Assembly: GCA_035693105.1 (NCBI GenBank)
Contig: DASSHC010000175.1
Span: 1-7,546 of the forward strand
Length of the DNA: 7,546 nt
From: DASSHC01 sp035693105
GTDB lineage: Bacteria; Chloroflexota; Chloroflexia; Thermomicrobiales; Thermomicrobiaceae
Direction of reading: 5' to 3'
Position 1 is the first letter of the stretch. Every line of letters starts with the position of its first letter. Under the pieces are notes generated by a model that was not told the origin of the DNA, did no database searches, and saw nothing but the letters and a program-made list of their open reading frames with translations. A program made the translations under genes and the position numbers. This document shows positions 1-6,309 of the stretch, in pieces.

Positions 1-909
1 GAGCGCGTCTTGCAGCGCGTTGCCGAAGAGATTGAAGCCGAGCACGGTGACGAAGATGGCGATGCCGGGGAAGGTGATGAGCCACCAGGCGGTCTGGATG
101 TAGGAGCGGCCATCGACCAGCATGGCGCCCCACTCCGGCGAGGGCGGCTGCGCGCCGAGACCGAGGAAGGAGAGCCCGGCCGCGATCAGGATGGTGGCCG
201 GCAGCTCCAGCGTCGCCAGCACGATGATCGGCGTCAGCGCGTTGGGCAGCACGTGCGTGCGCATGATGCGCGCGTTGGGCGCGCCGATCACGTGCGCCGC
301 CATGACGTAGTCGTTCTCTTTGATCGAGAGGACCGAGCCGCGCACCAGGCGGGCAAAGCCGGTCGAGGAGCCGATGCCGACCGCGATCATGGCGTTGCGC
401 AGGCTGGGGCCGAGCATGGCGATGATCGCCAGCGCCAGCAGGAAGCCCGGGAAGGCCAGCATGATATCGACGATGCGCATTAGCAGCATGTCGACCACGC
501 CGCCGTAGAAGCCGGCCACCAGACCGACGGTGACGCCGATCGCCAGCGCGATGGCGACCGCCACGATGCCGACCGTCAGACTAATGCGCGAGCCGTAGAG
601 GATGCGGCTGAAGATGTCGCGCCCCAGCTCATCGGTGCCGAAGAAGTGCTGCAGCGAGGGCGATTGCAAGCGGACCGCGATCTGCTGTCCGTCCGCGGAG
701 TAGGGCGCGATGAGCGGGGCGATGACCGCCAGCAGGATGATCACCAGCATCACGCCGCCGCCGATGCGGCCGGGATAGCTGCGGTAGATCGTGCGCGCGA
801 AATCGACACTGCGGCGCCGGGGCTTGAAGGCGTGCAAGCCGCCGGCCGGCGCCCGGCGCTCCACGCTCGCGTCCTTCGCATCCTTGTTCGCATCATCCAC
901 GTCGATCAT
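1..909 (-). CDS. DppC-like ABC transporter permease (3' end cut by window edge)
   Basis: Second membrane subunit of a peptide/nickel-type ABC importer; with the DppB-like partner it forms the cytoplasmic-membrane channel. My own translation gives 303 residues with no stop, ending in frame at the window edge. The start ATG has GGAGGAG just upstream and lies 18 bases after the DppB-like stop, so the two are co-transcribed and probably translationally coupled. A roughly 45-residue polar N-terminal tail precedes the first membrane segment (about 50-70). The family signature FGTDELGRDIFSR follows at about 90-102. Membrane spans fall near 110-135, 147-166, 172-190, 227-250 and 278-298. The cytoplasmic EAA loop that docks on the ATPase is at about 199-228 (NDYVMAAHVIG ... 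LPNALTPI). The last visible residues, GNALQDAL, match the end of the family, which usually closes with a few more residues like RDxLDPR, so almost the whole protein is present. Substrate class (peptide, nickel or other) cannot be told from the permease. Confidence 0.93.
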   Translation of the reverse strand, partial: MIDVDDANKDAKDASVERRAPAGGLHAFKPRRRSVDFARTIYRSYPGRIGGGVMLVIILLAVIAPLIAPYSADGQQIAVRLQSPSLQHFFGTDELGRDIFSRILYGSRISLTVGIVAVAIALAIGVTVGLVAGFYGGVVDMLLMRIVDIMLAFPGFLLALAIIAMLGPSLRNAMIAVGIGSSTGFARLVRGSVLSIKENDYVMAAHVIGAPNARIMRTHVLPNALTPIIVLATLELPATILIAAGLSFLGLGAQPPSPEWGAMLVDGRSYIQTAWWLITFPGIAIFVTVLGFNLFGNALQDAL

Positions 910-927
910 CGCTCCTCCAGCCCGCCC

Positions 928-1851
928 CTACTTGTACGCGATGCGCGGATCGAGCACCGCGTAGAGCAGATCGACGACCAGATTGACCAGCACGTAGGTC
1001 GTCGCCACCACCAGCACGATCCCCTGGATCAAGGGGAAGTCGCGCTGCTTGAGCGCGTTCACCGCCAGCTCCCCGACGCCGTGCCAGGCGAAGACGACCT
1101 CGACAATGAAGGCACCGGAGAGGAGCCCGCCGAACTGCAGGCCGACGATGGTCACGATCGGGATCAGCGCGTTGCGCAGCGCGTGCAAGATAACCACCCG
1201 CAGGTTCGAGATCCCCTTGGCCCGCGCGGTGCGCACGTAGTCTTCATTGAGCGCGTCGAGCATGGTGGCGCGCACCAGCCGGGCGGTGACCGCCGAGGCG
1301 ATCACGCCGAGCGTCACCGAGGGGAGGACCAGCCCCATGGGGGTCATCGAGCCGAGCACCGGGAACCAGCCCAGATCGACGGCGAAGATATAGATCAGCA
1401 GCAGTCCCAGCCAGAAGGCCGGCATCGAGAGCCCGGCCAGCGCGAAGACCATCGAGATGACGTCGATGATCGTGTCCTTCTTGATCGCCGAGATGACGCC
1501 GGTGACCATGCCGATGACGAGCGCGATCGAGAGGCTGGTCAGCGTGAGCACGACGGTGTAGGGGTAGTGCGACTTGATCAGCTCCGTCACCGGCTCTTGC
1601 GCTGTGATCGACTCGCCCAGGTCGCCGTGGAGCACGCCATCGACATAGTCCACGAACTGCGTCGACAGCGGACGGTCGAGCCCGTACTTGTGGCGCAGGG
1701 CGGCCTCGACCTGCGGGTCGCTGAACTGCCCGGCGAACATCAGCTGGATCGGGTCGCCGGGCACCAACACGCGCATCAGGAAGACCAGAATCAGGATGCC
1801 GAACCAGATCGGGACGAGCAGTATCAGGCGACGAAGCACGTATGCGGCCAC
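928..1851 (-). CDS. DppB-like ABC transporter permease
   Basis: First membrane subunit of the peptide/nickel-type ABC importer (BPD_transp_1 superfamily), 307 residues, the usual length. The N-terminus is typical of the family: a hydrophobic span at about 8-29, then the PGDP motif at 31-34. A periplasmic segment with KYGLDRPLSTQF at about 55-66 and GDLGES at 76-81 follows. Further spans lie near 99-122, 131-158, 173-193, 228-252 and 275-298. The EAA loop for the ATPase is at about 203-233 (EDYVRTARAKG ... LRNALIPI). It ends DPRIAYK, as DppB proteins do. The start codon is GTG at 1849-1851, with GGAAG a few bases upstream; a nearby upstream ATG is out of frame, so GTG is the reasonable choice. 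It sits 224 bases downstream of the solute-binding protein gene across a palindromic block, and 18 bases upstream of the DppC-like gene. Family assignment is firm; substrate is unknown. Confidence 0.95.
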   Translation of the reverse strand: MAAYVLRRLILLVPIWFGILILVFLMRVLVPGDPIQLMFAGQFSDPQVEAALRHKYGLDRPLSTQFVDYVDGVLHGDLGESITAQEPVTELIKSHYPYTVVLTLTSLSIALVIGMVTGVISAIKKDTIIDVISMVFALAGLSMPAFWLGLLLIYIFAVDLGWFPVLGSMTPMGLVLPSVTLGVIASAVTARLVRATMLDALNEDYVRTARAKGISNLRVVILHALRNALIPIVTIVGLQFGGLLSGAFIVEVVFAWHGVGELAVNALKQRDFPLIQGIVLVVATTYVLVNLVVDLLYAVLDPRIAYK

Positions 1852-1916
1852 TGGTCTTCCATTCCTTCACTAGCCTCGCGCCGGGCGGGCCTTCACGAAC
1901 GGAGACCCGGCCTTCC

Positions 1917-1962
1917 GGGGAGCCCTCATCCCCCCGCCACGGGGAGCCCTCATCCCCCCGCC
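1917..1962. repeat. Two-unit 22-base direct repeat, period 24
   Basis: An identical 22-base unit beginning GGGGAGCCCTCATC and ending CCGCC occurs at 1917-1938 and again at 1941-1962, with two bases (AC) between. It duplicates the outer arm of copy A of the surrounding palindromic element, so it is probably a slippage or insertion product rather than a separate element. Confidence 0.85.
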
Positions 1963-1990
1963 CCTTCTCCCAACGCGTTGGGAGAAGGGG
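1961..1990. repeat. Perfect 30-base palindrome
   Basis: Positions 1961-1975 are the exact reverse complement of 1976-1990, with no mismatch and no spacer; the centre is AACGCGTT. As RNA from either strand it would form a very stable stem of at least 13 pairs with a minimal loop. It lies 3' of the solute-binding protein stop on the operon transcript. It is the core of copy A of the repeat element. Confidence 0.9.
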
Positions 1991-2018
1991 AGCTAAGGAC
2001 GGACGATCCTTCGTGGCC

Positions 2019-2040
2019 CCTCTCCCAGTATTGGGAGAGG
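2019..2040. repeat. 9-bp stem hairpin (second repeat core)
   Basis: CCTCTCCCA at 2019-2027 and TGGGAGAGG at 2032-2040 are exact complements around the 4-base loop GTAT. The outer heptamers at 1997-2003 and 2042-2048 can extend the structure. On the operon mRNA this is the first stable stem after the binding-protein stop codon, about 36 bases downstream of it. Confidence 0.85.
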
Positions 2041-2075
2041 CTCCGTCCGGGTTGGGGTGAGGGCCCGCCCGCCTC

Positions 2076-3866
2076 CTACTTACTGATCCAGACATCCTCC
2101 AGCCGGCCGCGACCGAAGACGGTCAGCGAGTAGTCCTTGACGTACTTGTGCACGAAGGTCATCGACCAGTCGACGCAGATCGGCGCCACGATCGCCTGCG
2201 CCAGCAGGTACTTGATGGCGTCGTGGACGGCATCGAGCCGCTTCTGCGGGTCGAGCGTGGTGTCGGCCTTGGTCAGGAGCGCGTCGAGATCCTTGTCGTG
2301 CATCTGCTTGGTCCAGCCCGGCGTCTTGAACATCAGACTGAGGATGGTGGGGTCGGAGCTGGTCCAGCGCATCAGGTCGCAGTCGAAGTTGCCGGCATTC
2401 AGCAGCGGCAGCTCCGCGCCGAAGTCCATCACCTGGATCTTGCAGTCCATGCCGATCGCCTTGAGGTTGGACTGCACGATCTGGCCGCAGGTCTTGAGCG
2501 CGTCGTAGCCGGAGTAGACGATCATGGTGAAGGAGAGCGGCTTGCCGCCCTTGGCCATGATGCCGTCCGAGCCGGGGGCGTAGCCGCCATCGGTCAGTGC
2601 CTGCTTGGCCTTGGCCGGGTCGTAGGGATAGGCGAACTGGTTGAGGCTCTCGTCGTAGCCGGCCACGCCGGTCGGGATCGGCAGCAGATCGACGGTGGCG
2701 AAGCCGTTCCAGGCGCTCTTGACGATCGAGTCGCGGTCGAGCGCGTAGGCGATCGCCTTGCGTACCGCCAGGTCGTCGAAGGGCGGCTTGTTCATGTTGT
2801 ACTCGACGAAGATGTAGCCGTTGCGGTCCTTCCAGATGTAGACCTGGAATTCGGGGTTGCTCATGATGCTGGGCGCCTGGGTCAGATCGACGCCGGCGAT
2901 GTCCAACTCGCCGCTCAGGAGCGCGGCCGTGCTGGTCGCTTGCTCGGAGATGATCTTCCAGGAGAGGCCGTCGACGTAGGGCGCGCCCTTGTTCTTGAAC
3001 TCGTCGCGATAGTTCGTGTAGTTCTCGTAGCGCGCCAGCGAGACGCCCTGCCCTTGCTGCCACTCCTTGAACTTGAAGGGGCCGGTGCCGACCGGGTTGT
3101 GGCCGAACTTGTCGCCGAACTTCTGCACCGCCGCCGGCGAGGTGATGCCGTTGCCGTCGAGCTGGGTGAAGAAGGGCGCGTAGGCCTGGGAGAAGTTGCA
3201 GCGGATGGTCATCGGATCGACCAGGTCGACGCCGGTCATCGGCCCCATGCCGGTCTTGCGAATCGAGGCCAGCTTGGGGTCGAGCACGCGGTCGAAGTAG
3301 GCCTTGACCGCGGCGCCGTCGAGCGGCGTGTCGTCGTGGAACTTGATACCGTCGCGGATAGTGAAGGTGATCTGGGTGCCGTCGGGGTTGATGTCCCACT
3401 TCTCGGCCAGCCAGGGGTGCGGCAGGTGATCCTGGCCGATGTAGACCAGGCTGTCGTAGATGTAGGTGAAGATGCTGCTCGAGGTGGCCGAGGACGACAG
3501 CACCGGGTCGAGCGTATCCGGGTCGTTGATGATCGACATGTGGATAGTGCCGCCCTTTTTGGGCGTGCCGGCCGCGGCCTGGGGCGTGGCGGCCGTCGTG
3601 GTCGCCGCGGCGGCCGGAGTGGCGCTGGGCGTGGACATGTTCTGGAAGGTGTTCATCGGCGTCGCCAGACCGGAGATGGTCGTGGCGTTCGACTCACCGC
3701 TCGTGCCGCTGGTGGCCGAGGGCGCGTTCGAGCTGGAGCCGCCGCAGGCGGCGATCAGCGTGCCGAGCAGCGGCGCGCCGGCCGCCCCGCCCAACAACTT
3801 GGCCACCGAGCGCCGCGACAACTTCTTGCCGCTGAGCGTCGCGCGCAGGATGTCGTTGCTCTCCAT
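2076..3866 (-). CDS. Family 5 extracellular solute-binding protein, Tat-type lipoprotein
   Basis: Substrate-capturing subunit of the ABC importer (SBP_bac_5, DppA/OppA/NikA-like), 596 residues. The start is the second of two adjacent ATGs, four bases after AGGAGG; the frame stays open further upstream but no ribosome site precedes the ATG at 4010. The N-terminus has a twin-arginine motif, SRRSVAK (17-23), a hydrophobic stretch and a lipobox LIAAC with Cys41, so it should be exported folded and lipid-anchored outside the membrane. Residues 42-103 are a low-complexity Ser/Thr/Ala/Pro linker. The binding fold starts near 107 (GTIHMSIINDPDTLDP) and includes PWLAEKWDI, FTIRDGIKFHDDTPL, GTGPFKFKEW and ALDRDSIV, typical of the family, and runs to the C-terminus. 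It lies between the regulator (121 bases upstream) and the permeases. The ligand cannot be predicted; peptides are the commonest for this family, but nickel, opines and sugars also occur. Confidence 0.95.
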   Translation of the reverse strand: MESNDILRATLSGKKLSRRSVAKLLGGAAGAPLLGTLIAACGGSSSNAPSATSGTSGESNATTISGLATPMNTFQNMSTPSATPAAAATTTAATPQAAAGTPKKGGTIHMSIINDPDTLDPVLSSSATSSSIFTYIYDSLVYIGQDHLPHPWLAEKWDINPDGTQITFTIRDGIKFHDDTPLDGAAVKAYFDRVLDPKLASIRKTGMGPMTGVDLVDPMTIRCNFSQAYAPFFTQLDGNGITSPAAVQKFGDKFGHNPVGTGPFKFKEWQQGQGVSLARYENYTNYRDEFKNKGAPYVDGLSWKIISEQATSTAALLSGELDIAGVDLTQAPSIMSNPEFQVYIWKDRNGYIFVEYNMNKPPFDDLAVRKAIAYALDRDSIVKSAWNGFATVDLLPIPTGVAGYDESLNQFAYPYDPAKAKQALTDGGYAPGSDGIMAKGGKPLSFTMIVYSGYDALKTCGQIVQSNLKAIGMDCKIQVMDFGAELPLLNAGNFDCDLMRWTSSDPTILSLMFKTPGWTKQMHDKDLDALLTKADTTLDPQKRLDAVHDAIKYLLAQAIVAPICVDWSMTFVHKYVKDYSLTVFGRGRLEDVWISK

Positions 3867-3869
3867 CAT

Positions 3870-3897
3870 TCCTCCTCGTTGGCCGGGTCCCGGCCAA
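3870..3897 (-). promoter_or_regulatory. Hairpin next to the Shine-Dalgarno of the binding-protein gene
   Basis: On the minus strand TTGGCCGGG and CCCGGCCAA (3879-3897) are perfect complements around one base; a realistic fold is 7 pairs with a 5-base loop. It ends 2 bases before the strong GAGGAGG ribosome site (3870-3876). It might end or attenuate the regulator transcript, protect a processed 5' end, or bind protein as DNA. No U tract follows, so it is not a classical terminator. Function is inference; the inverted repeat itself is directly visible. Confidence 0.5.
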
Positions 3898-3932
3898 GCT
3901 CCTCGTGTGGCGGCGGATCGAATTGCCGCATT

Positions 3933-3942
3933 GGTGGCCACC
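3933..3942. promoter_or_regulatory. GGTGGCCACC palindrome in the regulator-binding protein gap
   Basis: A perfect 10-base palindrome lies in the 121-base gap upstream of the solute-binding protein gene, about 70 bases before its start. Dimeric winged-helix regulators bind such symmetric sites, so it is a candidate operator. In DNA this GC-rich a 10-mer palindrome can occur by chance, so confidence is low. I saw no clear -35/-10 pair in this gap. Confidence 0.2.
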
Positions 3943-3987
3943 GGTATCCCGGCGATGGACGCCGCCCTGCCCATCGCACCGCCGTCC

Positions 3988-4605
3988 TCACCGCCCTCCT
4001 GGGTGGCCATTCGTCGGAAAGAGCGCGAACACGTAGCTCATGGTGAGCTCACTGTTGGGATCGTCGTAGCTCAGGATCTCGGCCTCTTGCGCCTTGAGAA
4101 AGTCGCGCAGCGCGGTCGCCTGCTCCGCCGAGAGACGCAGCCGGCGCCGGCTGACGATGAACGACTCGGGGTTCGCGTCGATCGTGCCGTTGGCGACCGA
4201 GCGCCGCAGGGCGGTGGCGCTGCTCTCCAGCAGAAAGGCCAGGAACTCGCCGCTGGCGCCGGAGTAGCTGGCCACGCGGTCGGAGTGGAGCATCGAAGCG
4301 GTGAGGTAGTAGTACGCCGCGGCCGCGCGGTAATACTTGAGTTGAATGCCGGATTGCACCTCGGTATGCACCAGCCGCACCAGCCCAATGCGCTCCAACT
4401 CCCCCACGTGATAGTAGAGTTTCTTCGAGCCGATCCCGAGCTTCTCGCCCACCTGTTTGACCGTCAGCGGCTCGGGGATCAGGCAATCGAGTACACGCAG
4501 CCGCAGTGGATTGGCGATGACGCGCAACTCCTCGATCGACTGAATGACATAGCGCTCCGCGGGCAGGAACTCGCGCCCCGGCAGCGGCTCATTCAGTTCC
4601 AACAT
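3988..4605 (-). CDS. ArsR/HTH_20-type winged-helix transcriptional regulator
   Basis: DNA-binding regulator, 205 residues from the chosen ATG, first gene of the ABC operon and so probably its local regulator. Residues about 31-42 (ANPLRLRVLDCL) are the first helix of an ArsR-like fold. TVKQVGEKLGIGSKKLYYHVGELERIGLV (about 48-76 overall) is helix-turn-helix plus recognition helix, and 77-94 (VRLVHTEVQSG...) is the beta wing. The C-terminal half (about 100-205) is a helical domain ending in a mixed stretch (LTMSYVFALFP) that I do not recognise; it may bind ligand or form the dimer. No metal-binding cysteine cluster of classical ArsR proteins is visible. The frame is open 27 codons further upstream to 4686, but those ATGs overlap the -10 box of the best promoter, so the ATG at 4603-4605 is preferred. 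Its GGGGAGG lies unusually close (1 base), leaving the start somewhat uncertain. Confidence 0.88.
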   Translation of the reverse strand: MLELNEPLPGREFLPAERYVIQSIEELRVIANPLRLRVLDCLIPEPLTVKQVGEKLGIGSKKLYYHVGELERIGLVRLVHTEVQSGIQLKYYRAAAAYYYLTASMLHSDRVASYSGASGEFLAFLLESSATALRRSVANGTIDANPESFIVSRRRLRLSAEQATALRDFLKAQEAEILSYDDPNSELTMSYVFALFPTNGHPGGR

Positions 4606-4684
4606 GCCTCCCCACTGCGTCGTCTGCACCGTGAACTGGCTCGATCCGACGGAGTTTAGACGGTCAAATCTTTTTGGCGCCATC

Positions 4685-4714
4685 ATCCTAGAGGACGGCG
4701 CGACTCCTTGTCAA
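4685..4714 (-). promoter_or_regulatory. Sigma-70-type promoter for the regulator/ABC operon
   Basis: On the minus strand a perfect -35 TTGACA (4709-4714) is followed after 18 bases by TAGGAT (4685-4690), a 4/6 match to TATAAT. Transcription would start near 4678, giving a leader of about 70 bases before the regulator ATG at 4605. It is the best promoter match in the window. It places the two upstream in-frame ATGs (4683-4686) at or before the transcription start, which supports the shorter protein. Confidence 0.6.
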
Positions 4715-4715
4715 C

Positions 4716-4751
4716 TGTCCCTGGTGGCACTGGTGTCCCTGGTGTCCCTGG
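4716..4751. repeat. Four-unit 9-base tandem repeat beside the operon promoter
   Basis: TGTCCCTGG occurs at 4716-4724, 4734-4742 and 4743-4751. The unit at 4725-4733 is a degenerate copy (TGGCACTGG), so four units run head to tail. The array begins one base upstream of the -35 box of the regulator promoter and sits in the divergent gap between the regulator and the nucleotidyltransferase. It may be a variable-number repeat or a set of regulator contact sites one helical turn apart (9 bases is slightly less than a turn). Repeat structure is directly seen; function is inference. Confidence 0.8.
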
Positions 4752-4823
4752 CCGCGCCGGGCTGGCATGATTCCGGCTGGGGATGGCCGGCAACCGAGGC
4801 GGCCGGGCGACGTGGAGCATCGG

Positions 4824-6275
4824 ATGGTGATGGTGGAGGACGCACGGGCGAGGGTGATGCGGGGTGGGGACGAGACAACTAACGAGCGGTCGCTGCTGGA
4901 GCGGCTGCCGCCCGAGCCGCGGGCGGTGGTGGACCGGCTGGGCCGCGCCTTCGCGGCGCGCGACCGCCAGCTCTTTCTCGTCGGCGGCAGCGTGCGCGAT
5001 CTGCTGCTCGGCCAGCCGCTGGCCGACCTCGACTTCGCCACCGACGCCCTGCCGGAGGAGACGAAGCTGGCTGGGAACGCGGCGGGAGCCGAGGCGGTCT
5101 ACACCGTCGGCGAGAAGTTCGGCACCATCGGCTTCGTCTTCGGCGGCCTCCAGGTCGAGATCACCACCTTCCGCCAGGAGCACTACCCGACGCCCGACCG
5201 CCGCCCCGCGGTGCGGCTCGGCACCGACATCGCCGGCGACCTCTCGCGGCGCGACTTCACCATCAACGCTATCGCGCTCGACGCCGAGAGCGGCGCGCTG
5301 GTCGACCCCTTCCACGGGCTGCAGGACCTGGAGCGGGCGCTGATCCGCGCGGTGGGCGACGCCGGGGAGCGTTTCCAGGAGGATCCGCTGCGCATCCTGC
5401 GCGCGGTGCGCTTCGTGGCCCAGCTCGGCTTCACCATCGCGCCCGAGACCTTCAGCGCCATGCGGGCGCTGGCGCCGGAGCTGGAGCGCATCAGCCGCGA
5501 GCGCGTCGCGGCCGAGCTGAACCGGCTGCTGCTCGGGCCCGCCGCGCCCCAGGGACTAGCGGCGGCGCGCGAGGCGGGCTTGCTCCCCTTCGCGCTGCCG
5601 CAGGTGGTGCCGATGGCCGAGGACCTGGGCGAGGGGCGGCACAAGGACATCTGGGAGCACTCGCTGCAAGTGGTGGGACAGGCACCGCCGCGCCTGGCGG
5701 TGCGCTGGGCGGCGCTCTTGCACGATGCGGCCAAGCCGCTGACCCGCAGCGTCGACGAGCAGGGCGAGGTCCACTTCTTCGGGCACGAGTGGCAGGGGGC
5801 GAACCTGGCGCGCAAGGCGCTGCGCGGGCTGAAGCTGGACAAGGCGCTGACCGAGCGGGTAGCGCTGCTGGTGCTGCTGCACTTGCGGCCGGCGGGCTAC
5901 GACGAAGACTGGACCGACAGCGCGGTGCGCCGGCTGGTGCTGGAGGCGGGCGCCCTGCTGGAGGATCTGCTCGACCTGGCAGCGGCGGATGTCACCAGCG
6001 CGCGGCCGGAGCGGCGGCGCGAGGCACGCGCGCGCGTCGACGGGCTGCGGGCGCACATCGAGCGGCTACGCGAGCAGCACGCGCTGGAGCAGCTGCAGAG
6101 CCCGCTGGACGGCAACGAGCTGATGGCGCTCTTCAACCGCCCGCCCGGCCGCTGGATCGGCGAGCTGAAAGACTATTTGCGCGAGATGGTGATCGAGGGC
6201 GCGCTGCAGCCGGGCGACACGGTCACGGCGCTGGAGCGCGCCCGCGCGTGGATGGCCGCCAACCTGCCGGAGTGA
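4824..6275 (+). CDS. cca: CCA-type tRNA nucleotidyltransferase / poly(A) polymerase family with HD domain
   Basis: Class II nucleotidyltransferase that adds or repairs the 3' CCA of tRNA in the cytoplasm, 483 residues from the chosen start. All core motifs are present. Motif A is LVGGSVRDLLLG (about 52-63) with the metal-binding pair D68/D70 in DLDFAT. Motif B is RRDFTINAIALD (142-153). Motif C is the DPFHGLQDL stretch (161-169). The amino-acid template motif is EDPLR (186-190) followed by ILRAVRF. An HD domain follows: H279 in WEHSL, HD at 300-301 in LLHDAAKP and H321 in FFGHEW. The C-terminus PLDGNELMALFNRPPG...WIGELKDYLRE is typical of bacterial Cca/PcnB proteins. The ATG at 4824 has GGAG 6 bases upstream; ATGs at 4767, 4830 and 4857 are alternatives, since the N-terminus before about residue 25 is not conserved. 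It could instead be a CC-adding or A-adding enzyme or poly(A) polymerase, which motifs alone do not separate. Confidence 0.93.
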   Translation: MVMVEDARARVMRGGDETTNERSLLERLPPEPRAVVDRLGRAFAARDRQLFLVGGSVRDLLLGQPLADLDFATDALPEETKLAGNAAGAEAVYTVGEKFGTIGFVFGGLQVEITTFRQEHYPTPDRRPAVRLGTDIAGDLSRRDFTINAIALDAESGALVDPFHGLQDLERALIRAVGDAGERFQEDPLRILRAVRFVAQLGFTIAPETFSAMRALAPELERISRERVAAELNRLLLGPAAPQGLAAAREAGLLPFALPQVVPMAEDLGEGRHKDIWEHSLQVVGQAPPRLAVRWAALLHDAAKPLTRSVDEQGEVHFFGHEWQGANLARKALRGLKLDKALTERVALLVLLHLRPAGYDEDWTDSAVRRLVLEAGALLEDLLDLAAADVTSARPERRREARARVDGLRAHIERLREQHALEQLQSPLDGNELMALFNRPPGRWIGELKDYLREMVIEGALQPGDTVTALERARAWMAANLPE

Positions 6276-6309
6276 GCGCGCGAATCCGCCGCGCGGGAAG
6301 GAGCGAGCG

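Larger units (their letters stand above)
1917..2064. repeat. Compound REP-like palindromic element between binding-protein and permease genes
   Basis: This block fills most of the 224-base gap inside the ABC operon. It reads as two copies of one repeat type in opposite orientation with their hairpins facing each other. Copy A, on the plus strand, has a CCCTCATCCCC arm (twice, 1922-1933 and 1946-1957) followed by a TTCTCCCA/TGGGAGAA palindrome at 1961-1990. Copy B, on the minus strand, has the CCCTCACCCC arm (2054-2064) followed by a CCTCTCCCA/TGGGAGAGG hairpin at 2019-2040. The heptamers GGACGGA (1997-2003) and TCCGTCC (2042-2048) can pair around hairpin B, and ACGA (2003-2006) with TCGT (2011-2014) inside it. 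No U tract follows the stems on the minus strand, so it does not look like an intrinsic terminator. I infer a dispersed REP/MITE-like family from the architecture; genome-wide copies cannot be seen here. Confidence 0.75.

Noticed and set aside
1917..1990. CRISPR-like direct repeats
   Set aside because: Only two units with a 2-base gap and no spacers of regular length.
1961..2040. Hairpins as intrinsic terminators inside the operon
   Set aside because: Stems are strong, but neither strand has a T run right after them, and intact permease genes follow with their own ribosome sites, so full termination is unlikely.
646..2133. Long plus-strand open frame (495 codons) opposite the permeases
   Set aside because: Its translation is rich in Arg, Asp, His, Gln and Gly without any domain, runs antisense through two clear permease genes and the palindromic gap, and is a GC-rich shadow frame.
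3867..4010. Longer start for the solute-binding protein at 4010
   Set aside because: No ribosome site precedes it, it overlaps the regulator end, and it would bury the Tat/lipobox signal 48 residues inside the protein; the ATG at 3866 has AGGAGG.
2148..4046. Long plus-strand open frame (632 codons) opposite the solute-binding protein
   Set aside because: Antisense shadow of a well-supported family 5 binding protein; low-complexity Arg/Gly/Val/Asp content and no recognisable fold.
3466..4659. Plus-strand open frame opposite the binding-protein start and the regulator
   Set aside because: Shadow frame crossing two genes and the intergenic gap; composition typical of antisense translation in GC-rich DNA.
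4683..5315. Minus-strand frame opposite the start of the nucleotidyltransferase
   Set aside because: Overlaps all N-terminal catalytic motifs of the plus-strand enzyme, includes the 9-base repeat as PGTPGT-like low complexity, and has no domain.
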